From Chloroflexota bacterium (GTDB lineage Bacteria > Chloroflexota > UBA11872 > VXOZ01), in assembly GCA_009839775.1 (NCBI GenBank), contig VXOZ01000264.1:1-7451 (forward strand): a DNA stretch of 7,451 nt, read 5' to 3'. Shown in pieces: positions 1-5,740 of the stretch. Below the pieces are notes generated by a model. That model was not told the origin of the DNA. It worked only from the letters and a program-made list of their open reading frames with translations, and made no database searches. A program made the position numbers and the translations under genes. Every line of letters begins with the position of its first letter. Position 1 is the stretch's first letter.

Positions 1-1
1 C

Positions 2-232
2 CGCAAGCAGAGCCCGGTAACCCTGTGGCCGTATGAGAATGCCGACGTGTACGCCCAGATGGCGGAACTCAGCGATGGCGCTCAGCAGATTGTGAAGCAA
101 TCTGAGGTCAACGGCGCTTGGAGCCAGGGCTGGAAGGACATCGAGGACGGCGTCCGCACCATCCAAGAGGTGCAGGAAGAGCTGCAGCAAGTGGCCACGA
201 TTGCCCTGGAAGAGGGCGGCTGCATCTGCTAA
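2..232 (+). CDS. C-terminal fragment of an unidentified protein, possibly an ABC sugar-binding protein
   Basis: The reading frame is open from the left edge of the window to TAA at 230-232, giving the last 76 residues of a protein whose start lies outside. The visible part is hydrophilic and mostly helical in character: a segment with W9-P10-Y11, then Q/E/A/V-rich stretches ending in EEGGCIC. The pattern of a Trp-containing helix (GAWSQGWKDIEDGV, about residues 39-52) followed by a final amphipathic helix (about residues 53-71) resembles the C-terminal end of family 1 extracellular solute-binding proteins of sugar ABC transporters. That would suit the carbohydrate genes downstream. No diagnostic motif is present, so this is a weak family guess. 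A GTG at 47 is in frame but is unlikely to be a start because the frame continues upstream. A strong palindrome 30 bases after the stop may terminate its transcript. Confidence 0.55.
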   Translation, partial: RKQSPVTLWPYENADVYAQMAELSDGAQQIVKQSEVNGAWSQGWKDIEDGVRTIQEVQEELQQVATIALEEGGCIC

Positions 233-262
233 GTTGCCGTTTGCGCTTTAGGCTGAAATTTG

Positions 263-290
263 GTAGGGGCACGATATATCGTGCCCCTAC
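263..290. repeat. Dispersed 28-base perfect palindrome, copy 1
   Basis: Each arm is 14 bases, GTAGGGGCACGATA and its exact reverse complement, with no loop, centred between 276 and 277. A second copy lies 155 bases downstream. The two copies differ only at one base per arm, T275/A278 here against C430/G433 there, so the symmetry is kept. From memory, GTAGGGGC-armed palindromes with variable centres are common between genes in several large bacterial genomes; that is recollection and was not searched. Confidence 0.9.
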
Positions 291-300
291 TGTTTTGTTG
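263..300 (+). terminator. Possible intrinsic terminator formed by the first palindrome
   Basis: The palindrome at 263-290 starts 30 bases after the TAA of the upstream gene and is directly followed by the T-rich stretch TGTTTTGTTG (291-300). In RNA it would form a long GC-rich hairpin followed by a U-rich tail interrupted by G. It could stop transcription of the upstream gene. Because the same palindrome occurs again at 417-446 with no T-tract, termination is probably a side effect of where this copy sits. Confidence 0.35.
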
Positions 301-416
301 TCAACATTGGTTGGGCGCAGGTTGAAAACGGGCTCTTTGTTTTTTTGGCCTATTTTCTGTACGTGGCCCTGCCCTTGGTGTTTAGTCCCATGTTTCCACT
401 TTTGTTCATTCCAAGT

Positions 417-446
417 AGTAGGGGCACGACATGTCGTGCCCCTACT
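417..446. repeat. Dispersed perfect palindrome, copy 2
   Basis: This copy is a perfect 30-base palindrome: the 28-base core at 418-445 has arms GTAGGGGCACGACA and its reverse complement, extended by an A417/T446 pair. It lies in the untranslated gap between the upstream fragment and oxidoreductase A. The sequence around it does not resemble the surroundings of copy 1, so the repeated unit is the palindrome itself. Confidence 0.9.
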
Positions 447-526
447 GCGGAGAGAGCGTTCGCATAGGAGTGAGGGAATCCCTGCGACAGCAAATGTTGG
501 CGAGGACAAGCCCCCTGCGCTGCGAT

Positions 527-546
527 GATCGGATGTGATCGTATGT
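527..546. repeat. Tandem 10-base direct repeat, operator-like
   Basis: GATCGGATGT (527-536) is followed directly by GATCGTATGT (537-546), identical at nine of ten positions. The 10-base spacing equals about one helical turn, so a protein could bind both units on the same face of the DNA. It lies about 125 bases upstream of oxidoreductase A and next to the palindrome at 556-565. A regulatory role is inferred from position only. Confidence 0.35.
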
Positions 547-661
547 GCGCCATATGCACGCGTGCGGTACTATCTCCCATGGAAGATGGCAGAGTAGAGC
601 GCCTGTTAGCACAGACGAATACAGACGTAATGGACATATACTTTCCTCAAGAAAGGATCAT

Positions 662-669
662 GGAGGCCC
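662..669 (+). promoter_or_regulatory. Unusually close ribosome binding site of oxidoreductase A
   Basis: GGAGG at 662-666 is only three bases from the ATG at 670, closer than the usual five to nine. AAGGA at 653-657 is twelve bases away, which is too far. A competing ATG at 660 overlaps GGAGG and opens a six-codon frame ending with TAA at 678-680, inside the main gene. Starts further downstream would destroy the nucleotide-binding N-terminus, so 670 remains the best start despite its poor spacing. Confidence 0.45.
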
Positions 670-1659
670 ATGGCAGTTAACGTTGGACTGGTAGGCGTGG
701 AGCAGCATGTGCCGCATGTGTTTGCGGGCATCGACGAGTCGGATGAGATCGAGCTAGTGGCGGTGGCCCGGGCGGGCGCGCGTGCGGAGGAACTGAAGGG
801 CAAGTACGGCGCGCGCATCTATGACGACCACGCGACAATGTTTGCCCAGGAGAGACTCGACGTGGTAGCGGTCTGCCTGATTCCGGTCGATCAGGGCCGG
901 GTCGTGATCGACGCGCTTGAGGCCGGCTTGCACGTCACGGCGGACAAACCGCTGATGATTGCACAGGAAGAGCTCGACGCCACTGCAGCGCTGGTGCGGC
1001 AGCATCCAGACTGCAAAGTAGGGCAACTCTTCACGCTGCGCGGAAGTCCCGGCTACGCCAAGCTGCGTGAGATCGTCCGTGGCGGCGGCATCGGCGACGT
1101 CGTGCAGAGCTACGGCTTGCGTTCCGCCCTGGAGAAACGCGCACAGCGTGCGCCTTGGTTTTTTGATGAACGTCTCTCCGGCGGACCAATTCCCGATCTG
1201 CTCATCCACGATATCGACGCCCTCCGCTGGATTACGGGGCTTGAATACACCCACGTGCTGGCGCGCGAGTCCAACTTCGCCCGGCCTGACGATCCCTACT
1301 ACCGCAACGCCGGACAACTCTTCTTCCTGCAAGAGCAAAACGCTACGGCCATTATGGAGCACCATCGTCTGGTGAGCCCGGCCTTTGCCGGCATGGATTG
1401 CCGCATGAAGGTCGTGGGCACGGACGGACAGGTGGAGATCACCGCGAAGGGTGAGGTGATTCTCTACAACAGCGATCACGCGGGGCAGGTGACGGACCTT
1501 CCGACCCTGCAGAACGTATTTGCTGATTTCACGATCAAGGCGTGCTCCGGTCAGGAGCCGCTGGTGGATACGGCCAGCGCCCTGCAATCCATGCAAGTTG
1601 CGCTGACGGCCAAGGCAGCCGCGGAGGCGGATACGCTGGTGGCAATTCCGCAAATCTGA
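670..1659 (+). CDS. Gfo/Idh/MocA family NAD(P)-dependent oxidoreductase (A)
   Basis: This 329-residue protein has the family's two-domain plan and usual length. Residues 1-120 form a Rossmann nucleotide-binding domain and residues 125-320 the alpha/beta substrate domain. The first strand and glycine loop read VGLVGVEQHVPH (5-16), not the normal GxGxxG, so the cofactor loop is atypical. The family's EKP motif appears as DKP (92-94), with K93 the expected catalytic lysine. The second signature, GGPIPDLLIHDID (171-183), keeps the catalytic Asp/His pair, D176 and H180. Enzymes of this family oxidise or reduce a hydroxyl/keto group on sugars, cyclitols or their derivatives in the cytoplasm; the substrate cannot be told here. 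No signal peptide is visible. The gene is followed 297 bases later by an aminotransferase on the same strand, which suggests a keto-sugar or keto-cyclitol intermediate. The family call is secure. Confidence 0.9.
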   Translation: MAVNVGLVGVEQHVPHVFAGIDESDEIELVAVARAGARAEELKGKYGARIYDDHATMFAQERLDVVAVCLIPVDQGRVVIDALEAGLHVTADKPLMIAQEELDATAALVRQHPDCKVGQLFTLRGSPGYAKLREIVRGGGIGDVVQSYGLRSALEKRAQRAPWFFDERLSGGPIPDLLIHDIDALRWITGLEYTHVLARESNFARPDDPYYRNAGQLFFLQEQNATAIMEHHRLVSPAFAGMDCRMKVVGTDGQVEITAKGEVILYNSDHAGQVTDLPTLQNVFADFTIKACSGQEPLVDTASALQSMQVALTAKAAAEADTLVAIPQI

Positions 1660-1679
1660 TTGAAGGCTCGCCCACATTT

Positions 1680-1705
1680 CTTGGCAAAATCAAGCGAATT
1701 TTTTT
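1680..1705 (+). terminator. Weak possible terminator after oxidoreductase A
   Basis: CTTG (1680-1683) can pair with CAAG (1691-1694), and seven T follow at 1699-1705, 21 bases beyond the TGA of oxidoreductase A. The stem is only four pairs, so the T-run is the main reason for listing it. Confidence 0.2.
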
Positions 1706-1738
1706 GTTGTGTGGGAGGTGAGCGGGAGAACAAGATGG

Positions 1739-1763
1739 CCTTCGACAGGCTCAGGCCGAACGG
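1739..1763. repeat. Dispersed CCTTCGACAGGCTCAGG-type intergenic repeat
   Basis: The 25-base element begins CCTTCGACAGGCTCAGG and ends with CCGAACGG; the outer TTCG and CGAA are inverted. On the minus strand it translates to PFGLSLSKA, a peptide I recognise as a common spurious translation of a short repeat found between genes in many bacterial genomes. It is the only copy in the window and lies in the gap between oxidoreductase A and the aminotransferase. Its role is unknown. Confidence 0.65.
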
Positions 1764-1920
1764 ATAGGCGGCATTCTTCGTTCGAGGTGGGTGGGCTTTG
1801 CGAAGTTCAAATCGAACCGTGATCGGAGTGACTGGGCGTATGAGCATGCAGAATAGTGGTTATCGCTAGAGGCGTGAAATCACGGGCTCTGGGTGGCGTG
1901 TCTCTTACCGCCAATGTGTG

Positions 1921-1926
1921 TATAAT
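1921..1926 (+). promoter_or_regulatory. Candidate -10 box for the aminotransferase
   Basis: A perfect TATAAT lies 30 bases before the ATG at 1957, which would give a leader of about 24 bases containing the ribosome site. The expected -35 position (about 1898-1903, GTGTCT) matches the consensus poorly, so the promoter would depend on the -10 or on an activator. It suggests the aminotransferase can be transcribed separately from oxidoreductase A. Confidence 0.4.
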
Positions 1927-1941
1927 TCAATAAATCAATCT

Positions 1942-1950
1942 GGAGAGGAG
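1942..1950 (+). promoter_or_regulatory. Strong ribosome binding site fixing the aminotransferase start
   Basis: GGAGAGGAG ends six bases before the ATG at 1957. It sets the start there instead of at the in-frame GTG at 1918, which has no such site and would overlap the likely promoter. Confidence 0.75.
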
Positions 1951-1956
1951 CGTGAC

Positions 1957-3240
1957 ATGGCAATCAAAAGTCCTGCGGATGTCAGCTTGGCGGTGAATGG
2001 TGGCACGGCGGTGCGGAGCGCGGACAATCCGCTGCCGCAAGTCTTTCCGCGCTATGTGCCGGAGAGCGCCTACGACAACGTGCGCGCAGTGCTGGATGGC
2101 GGCGTTGCGAGCAACCTGATCGGCCAGTTCGAGGAAGCGTTTGCCGAGGCTACCGGCACGAAGTATTGCGTTTCTATTTCAAACTGTACGGCTGCGCTGC
2201 ACTCGCTTTACGCCGGCTTGGGCGTCGGACCGGGTGACGAAGTCGTTGTGAGTCCCATTACCGACTTTGGCACGATAGCGGGTATTGTCGCGCAGGGTGC
2301 AATCCCAATCTTCCCCGACGTGGACGTGCGCACGGGGAACGTCAATGCCGAGACCATCGCGAAAGTGCTTTCACCGCGTACGGCGGCCATCGTCGCTGTG
2401 CACTTCTACGGTCTGCTCTGCCCGATGGAAGAGATCGTAGCGCTGGGTCGGAGCAAGGGAATCACCGTCGTGGAGGATGTCTGCCAGGCGCCGCTGGCGA
2501 ACTACTCGGGGCCGACCGTGAAAGGCAAGTCGGGCTCGCTGGGCGACGTTGGCGGATTTTCGTTCGACGCAGAAAAGCACCTCACGGCGGACCACGGCGG
2601 GGCTGTTACCACGGATAGTGAGGAAGTCGCCGCTCGAGTACGAAGCTTTGCGCTCTCGCGGGGCGCCGTAATGCACGAGGGCTATGGTCGCAAGCACGAA
2701 TCGTTCGGCCTGAATTATCGTTTCGGTCAGTTCCAGGCGGGCTTGGCATTGGCCGAATTGGGCGTGCTCGAGGAGCAAAACGAGCGGCGGCGGCAAGGTG
2801 CGGCGCACCTTAGCTCGCTGATAGACGAAATTGACGGCCTCACACCGCCGTACATCCCGCCCGGCAGCGACCACATCTACTGGCTCTATCACGTACGTGT
2901 TGACCGTGACCAGTTCAGTTGCTCCCCTTGGGACTTTGTCGAGGCACTAAAGGCCGAAGGCCTGGGCGCCAACGCCGGTGTCGCACCCTATTACCTTGTG
3001 CCCGATAGCCATGTGTTCATGCAAGACAAGGCGCACGTGGCGGGCAAATCCGGCTGGCCGTGGGACCATCCGATGAATGAGTTTGCCAAAGACATCGAAT
3101 ACAGCGTGGACATGTGCCCTGTGGCCAAGGAGCACGTGGATACCACCATCCGCTGGGGCTGGACCGATAAGCACGCCGCCGAGGACATTGAGGACATGGC
3201 CACGATGTTCCAGAAAGTGGCGGAGTACTATCGGGTGTAG
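1957..3240 (+). CDS. DegT/DnrJ/EryC1/StrS family PLP-dependent aminotransferase
   Basis: This 427-residue protein is slightly longer than the usual 370-400 of the family. Enzymes of this family move an amino group, usually from glutamate or glutamine, to the keto group of a sugar or cyclitol, using pyridoxal phosphate. Visible signatures: SNCTAALHSLY (75-85), the cofactor phosphate loop usually read as SGTAAL; VVEDVCQA (171-178), with D174 to pair with the pyridine nitrogen and Q177; FSFDAEKHLTADHGG (201-215), with K207 as the Schiff-base lysine; and NYRFGQFQAGLALAEL (253-268), the conserved NYR segment. The N-terminal LAVNGGTAVR (11-20) is typical of members found beside Gfo/Idh oxidoreductases, including aminocyclitol enzymes. 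The region after about 350 is Trp/His-rich and helps shape the substrate site. Sugar and cyclitol substrates cannot be told apart. The start is set by a strong ribosome site. Family call secure; substrate unknown. Confidence 0.93.
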   Translation: MAIKSPADVSLAVNGGTAVRSADNPLPQVFPRYVPESAYDNVRAVLDGGVASNLIGQFEEAFAEATGTKYCVSISNCTAALHSLYAGLGVGPGDEVVVSPITDFGTIAGIVAQGAIPIFPDVDVRTGNVNAETIAKVLSPRTAAIVAVHFYGLLCPMEEIVALGRSKGITVVEDVCQAPLANYSGPTVKGKSGSLGDVGGFSFDAEKHLTADHGGAVTTDSEEVAARVRSFALSRGAVMHEGYGRKHESFGLNYRFGQFQAGLALAELGVLEEQNERRRQGAAHLSSLIDEIDGLTPPYIPPGSDHIYWLYHVRVDRDQFSCSPWDFVEALKAEGLGANAGVAPYYLVPDSHVFMQDKAHVAGKSGWPWDHPMNEFAKDIEYSVDMCPVAKEHVDTTIRWGWTDKHAAEDIEDMATMFQKVAEYYRV

Positions 3241-3330
3241 GTCTGTTCGCCTGAATCGCAGGCTCAAGGGTGGCGGCACGCAAAGAAGTGTTTCCCATCT
3301 TGAGTGAACGATAGCATTGTGTAAGATATG

Positions 3331-3355
3331 GAGCGCAGGCTTCTAGCCTGCGCTC
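3331..3355. repeat. Hairpin repeat between convergent genes
   Basis: GAGCGCAGGCT (3331-3341), a TCT loop, then the exact reverse complement (3345-3355) form an 11-pair GC-rich stem, which a G-T and a T-A pair can extend. It lies between the aminotransferase stop (3240) and the hicA stop (3386), where convergent transcripts meet. It could act as a transcript-end hairpin in both directions, but no T-tract follows on the + side. It looks like a dispersed repeat of the AGGCT-N-AGCCT type. A smaller hairpin, GCCTG/CAGGC, is at 3249-3263. Confidence 0.7.
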
Positions 3356-3383
3356 TAGTCTATTCTGGGTAATGGCGCTGCGC

Positions 3384-3668
3384 TCAAGCCGCAACTGAAG
3401 TCTGTGGAAGTCCGTGTTCTTGGATTAGCCGTTGGAGACCTTTCCTGCCTAGGCCGGTCTGCCTAATGCTTAGAATGCGATGTAGCAAGAATTCTGGCAG
3501 TGGTCTGCTACGTTTTGGCACAATGGCCCAGACTGTCTGTTGACGTGCGGGATCATACTTGGTGAGGGAGGCGCCGTGTCGGCTATCTCCCCTTAGTTCC
3601 CAGCCAACACGTCGCAGCAATTCAATGAGTTGAAGGCCGGTGACTGCAGGCAGATATCTTTGCGCCAT
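3384..3668 (-). CDS. hicA: HicA-like toxin (mRNA interferase family)
   Basis: This 94-residue protein matches the HicA pattern: an N-terminal helix, TGLQLIELLRRVGWELRG (10-27), like the family's kelikiLekaGfe segment; then a His-containing strand, SRHGASLTKY (29-38), with H31 at about the place of the catalytic histidine (usually GSHH); then a strand and turn, AIVPKRSRPLPEFLLHRIL (48-66), matching vPxHxxkeLxxgtLxxIL. HicA toxins are small double-stranded-RNA-binding-fold proteins that cut mRNA and halt translation. Here the family's GSHH becomes SRHG and the second conserved His region is PKRS, so activity may be altered. It has a C-terminal tail (about 75-94) longer than minimal HicA. The ATG lies three bases after the hicB stop, so translation is probably coupled. 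No strong ribosome site of its own is seen. Call rests on pattern and on the partner gene. Confidence 0.75.
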   Translation of the reverse strand: MAQRYLPAVTGLQLIELLRRVGWELRGDSRHGASLTKYDPARQQTVWAIVPKRSRPLPEFLLHRILSIRQTGLGRKGLQRLIQEHGLPQTSVAA

Positions 3669-3671
3669 GTC

Positions 3672-3974
3672 CTACGCGCCAATTGGGATGCGCTTTGGCT
3701 CCACGAGATGGGTATCAGGCAAGACGTGATACTCTTGCGTGGGCGCTGGCTGATCGGACGGATGCAAGGTAATGCCGTGCTCGGCAAAGAACCGTTCGCG
3801 TTCGCCAACGCTTTCCATGGTGTCAAGCGTCAGAACGAGTAGGTCTTCCAAACCTGTACGCACCTCGTCAAGGGTTTCGCCATAATGGGCGACACCCAAT
3901 TCCTCACAGTCTCCAACCCACTGACCCTCTTCTTGAAAGAACCTCAAAGTAAGGATCACGTAGCCATCGGTCAC
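3672..3974 (-). CDS. hicB: HicB-like antitoxin
   Basis: This 100-residue protein has the HicB N-terminal fold: strand LTLRFFQEEGQWVGDCEELGVAHYGET (8-34), matching the family's yxvxfxedegxyvaxcpeLxgxxtxGxT, then helix LDEVRTGLEDLLVLTLDTM (35-53). HicB antitoxins bind and block HicA and usually repress their own promoter. The C-terminal part (about 71-100) is Pro-rich, and I see no helix-turn-helix or ribbon-helix-helix there, so how it would bind DNA is unclear. The start is GTG at 3974, supported by AAGGAG seven bases upstream. hicB comes first and hicA follows after three bases, one of the two known orders for this system. An inverted repeat around a -10-like box lies just upstream. The sulfatase on the same strand ends 173 bases further upstream. 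Confidence 0.78.
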   Translation of the reverse strand: MTDGYVILTLRFFQEEGQWVGDCEELGVAHYGETLDEVRTGLEDLLVLTLDTMESVGERERFFAEHGITLHPSDQPAPTQEYHVLPDTHLVEPKRIPIGA

Positions 3975-3981
3975 TGCCCGT

Positions 3982-3987
3982 CTCCTT
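3982..3987 (-). promoter_or_regulatory. Ribosome binding site fixing the GTG start of hicB
   Basis: On the minus strand AAGGAG occupies 3987-3982 and ends seven bases before GTG at 3974. This decides in favour of a GTG start for the antitoxin gene. Confidence 0.7.
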
Positions 3988-4010
3988 CACTACGGGGCCG
4001 ACTTCTCCCG

Positions 4011-4027
4011 TCCCAACTATATTGGGA
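4011..4027 (-). promoter_or_regulatory. Candidate hicBA operator: inverted repeat enclosing a -10-like box
   Basis: TCCCAA (4011-4016) and TTGGGA (4022-4027) form a perfect six-pair inverted repeat with a five-base centre. Read on the minus strand, the centre gives TATAGT (4021-4016), a five-of-six match to a -10 box, about 42 bases before the hicB start. A repressor on this repeat would block the promoter, as expected for a self-regulated toxin-antitoxin operon. No clear -35 is visible. Confidence 0.35.
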
Positions 4028-4147
4028 AACATCCAGTTCCACCGTCAGTAGCAATCACCAGAGAGATGGACACTAGTCTCTCATGAATGCGGTAGCAGGC
4101 TATAGTTCCAGCAGGCTGTCCGGCAATCGAATGATAAACAGTGTGAG

Positions 4148-5740
4148 TCACGCATGGCTTTGGCGTCGCGGCATCCGATTGTCAGTGCGGATGAGTTCCT
4201 CCATCAGGCGCGCTTTCAATTCCCGCTTCAGTCCCTGCGCGGCTCGGTCGTGCCACAAGTTTTGTAGCTGGCCGGGGTCTTGCCGCGTATCGAAGAGTTC
4301 GCCGTATTCCTGCTCGCCGTCGTCGCCGACGTAGACCGTGAGTTGGTGCGAGTCGGTGACAAGCGTGCGCAGGCGCAGGCCGATGTAATCCTCATCGTTC
4401 TCGATGACTATGGCGTCCTGCACCGAATCTGCCGCGCCGGTGAGCAGCGGCGTGAGCGAGCGGCCAGGCAGAGACGCCATCTGCCGCTCCGCCTCAGGCT
4501 GGGGCACGCCTTTCATGAAGGGCGGACCGTACTCCGGCGCGTCCTCTCCCGCCAGGTCGAGCAGCGTGGGCGGGATGTCCAGATGCGAGACCAGAGACTG
4601 CGAGACCTGTCCCGCCGGGAAGCCCGCCGGCCAGCGCCAGATGGACGGAATGTTCAGCATGCCGTCGAAGTGAAACGGCCCTTTGTTCAGCAGCCAGTGG
4701 TCGCCGAGCAGGTCGCCGTGGTCGGCGGTGAAGACGACAACCGTATTCTTTGCCAAGCCAAGTTCATCGAGGGCATCCAGCATGCGCCCCACCTGCTCGT
4801 CGATGAACGACACCATGCCGAAGGTGATCGCCGTGATCTCGCGCATGTGCTCATCCGGCATCTTGGTGGCGATGCGCCGGCCGGAGGTCCACTGGTCGGT
4901 CTCGTACATCAAGCGCATGTGCGGCGGCAGGTCGTCGAGTTCATTGTCGCGTCGTGTGGGTGCGGGAATTGAATCGCGGTCGTACATGGAAAACCAGGGA
5001 TCCGGGGCGGCATAGGGATGATGGGGATCGGGGAACGAGGCCCACAGCATGAACGGCTGGTCCTGATTGGCGGCATCCTGCAAATACGCGATGCTGCGGT
5101 CGGCAATCCACGTGTTGTAGTGATATTCCGGCGGCACGTTGATGCGGTAGGACTGTTCCGCGCCGCTGGCGGCGGGCGTGGAGGCTTGGCGGTTCCAGTG
5201 GGGAAGCACGTCCGGATGCTCCCGCTCCAGCCACAGGTAGTGATTGTCGACGTTGCCGGGCCCGTGGCCGATGGTCAACTCTGTGCTTGCAAAGCCGTAG
5301 TAGGGTGTCGGCAGTGACGAAGTCTTCCGGTTGCTCCACATCCAGCGGGTCTCGGGAAAGTCGCGCGGATCAAGCGTTTCCGGGTCTACGCCGATGGGTT
5401 CGCCGGCCACGCGCACGTGGATCTTGCCGATGCTATGGGTGCGGTATCCCACATCGGCAAGGGTACCGGTGACGGTGGGAAAGGCGGGGTCGAGGTCGAT
5501 GCCGTTGGTGCGTACGTTGTGGCCGCGCGGGGTGAGACCCGTGAGCAGTGTGGAGCGCGAAGGCATGCAGAGCGGATTATTGACATAAGCACGAGTCAGC
5601 AAAGCACCGCCGGCTGCCAGCCGGTCGAGATTGGGGGTCTGCAGGGGCGTGTCATCCCGCCAATCACGCCACGCGCAGCGCATGTTGTCGCCCCGCATCT
5701 GGTCAGTGAGGATGATGAGGAAATTCGGTCGTTCGCGCAT
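4148..5740 (-). CDS. Family S1 formylglycine-dependent sulfatase
   Basis: This 530-residue protein is a complete type I sulfatase, an enzyme that hydrolyses sulfate esters or sulfamates, within the family's usual length. The N-terminal metal site is ILTDQMRGDN (10-19), with D13 and Q14. The active-site motif is CMPSR (58-62) followed by STLLTG: C58 is the residue converted to formylglycine and R62 its partner. Other expected residues are GKIH (105-108), with K106 and H108; FPDPHHPY (236-243), with H240; FTADHGD (337-343), with metal ligands D340 and H341; and K353 in LNKGPFHFDG. The C-terminal domain (about 440-530) includes the usual GELFDTRQDPGQLQNL segment. There is no signal peptide, so it should act in the cytoplasm on an imported substrate. 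It needs a formylglycine-generating enzyme, which is not in this window. GAGGAG six bases before the ATG supports the start. The exact substrate is unknown. Confidence 0.95.
   Translation of the reverse strand: MRERPNFLIILTDQMRGDNMRCAWRDWRDDTPLQTPNLDRLAAGGALLTRAYVNNPLCMPSRSTLLTGLTPRGHNVRTNGIDLDPAFPTVTGTLADVGYRTHSIGKIHVRVAGEPIGVDPETLDPRDFPETRWMWSNRKTSSLPTPYYGFASTELTIGHGPGNVDNHYLWLEREHPDVLPHWNRQASTPAASGAEQSYRINVPPEYHYNTWIADRSIAYLQDAANQDQPFMLWASFPDPHHPYAAPDPWFSMYDRDSIPAPTRRDNELDDLPPHMRLMYETDQWTSGRRIATKMPDEHMREITAITFGMVSFIDEQVGRMLDALDELGLAKNTVVVFTADHGDLLGDHWLLNKGPFHFDGMLNIPSIWRWPAGFPAGQVSQSLVSHLDIPPTLLDLAGEDAPEYGPPFMKGVPQPEAERQMASLPGRSLTPLLTGAADSVQDAIVIENDEDYIGLRLRTLVTDSHQLTVYVGDDGEQEYGELFDTRQDPGQLQNLWHDRAAQGLKRELKARLMEELIRTDNRMPRRQSHA

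Larger units (their letters stand above)
233..669. other. Non-coding gap upstream of oxidoreductase A
   Basis: This stretch of 437 bases has no credible gene: the frames open here have no ribosome site and largely translate the palindromes. It holds the two palindromes, a run of seven T (340-346), a tandem pair of 10-base repeats (527-546) and a 10-base palindrome GCACGCGTGC (556-565). A TATACT hexamer at 637-642 could be the -10 box for oxidoreductase A, but I see no matching -35 at the right distance. A small inverted repeat, CTTTC/GAAAG, lies at 641-655 around the presumed start of transcription. Confidence 0.6.

Noticed and set aside
263..446. CRISPR array
   Set aside because: Only two copies, spaced 127 bases apart, each fully palindromic, with no further repeats and no cas genes.
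108..637. Small frames around the two palindromes
   Set aside because: Their shared peptides come from translating the palindromes on either strand, so the similarity among them is not evidence for protein genes.
754..1677. Long open minus-strand frame opposite oxidoreductase A (307 codons)
   Set aside because: It mirrors a gene with clear family motifs, shows no recognisable domain, and is a typical GC-rich antisense shadow.
4061..4082. GAGAGA/TCTCTC hairpin as a sulfatase terminator
   Set aside because: Six weak pairs around a ten-base loop with no T-tract on the minus strand; not convincing.
4280..4972. Long + strand frame of 230 codons opposite the sulfatase
   Set aside because: It is Arg/Val/His-rich with no ribosome site or domain and lies fully antisense to the sulfatase.
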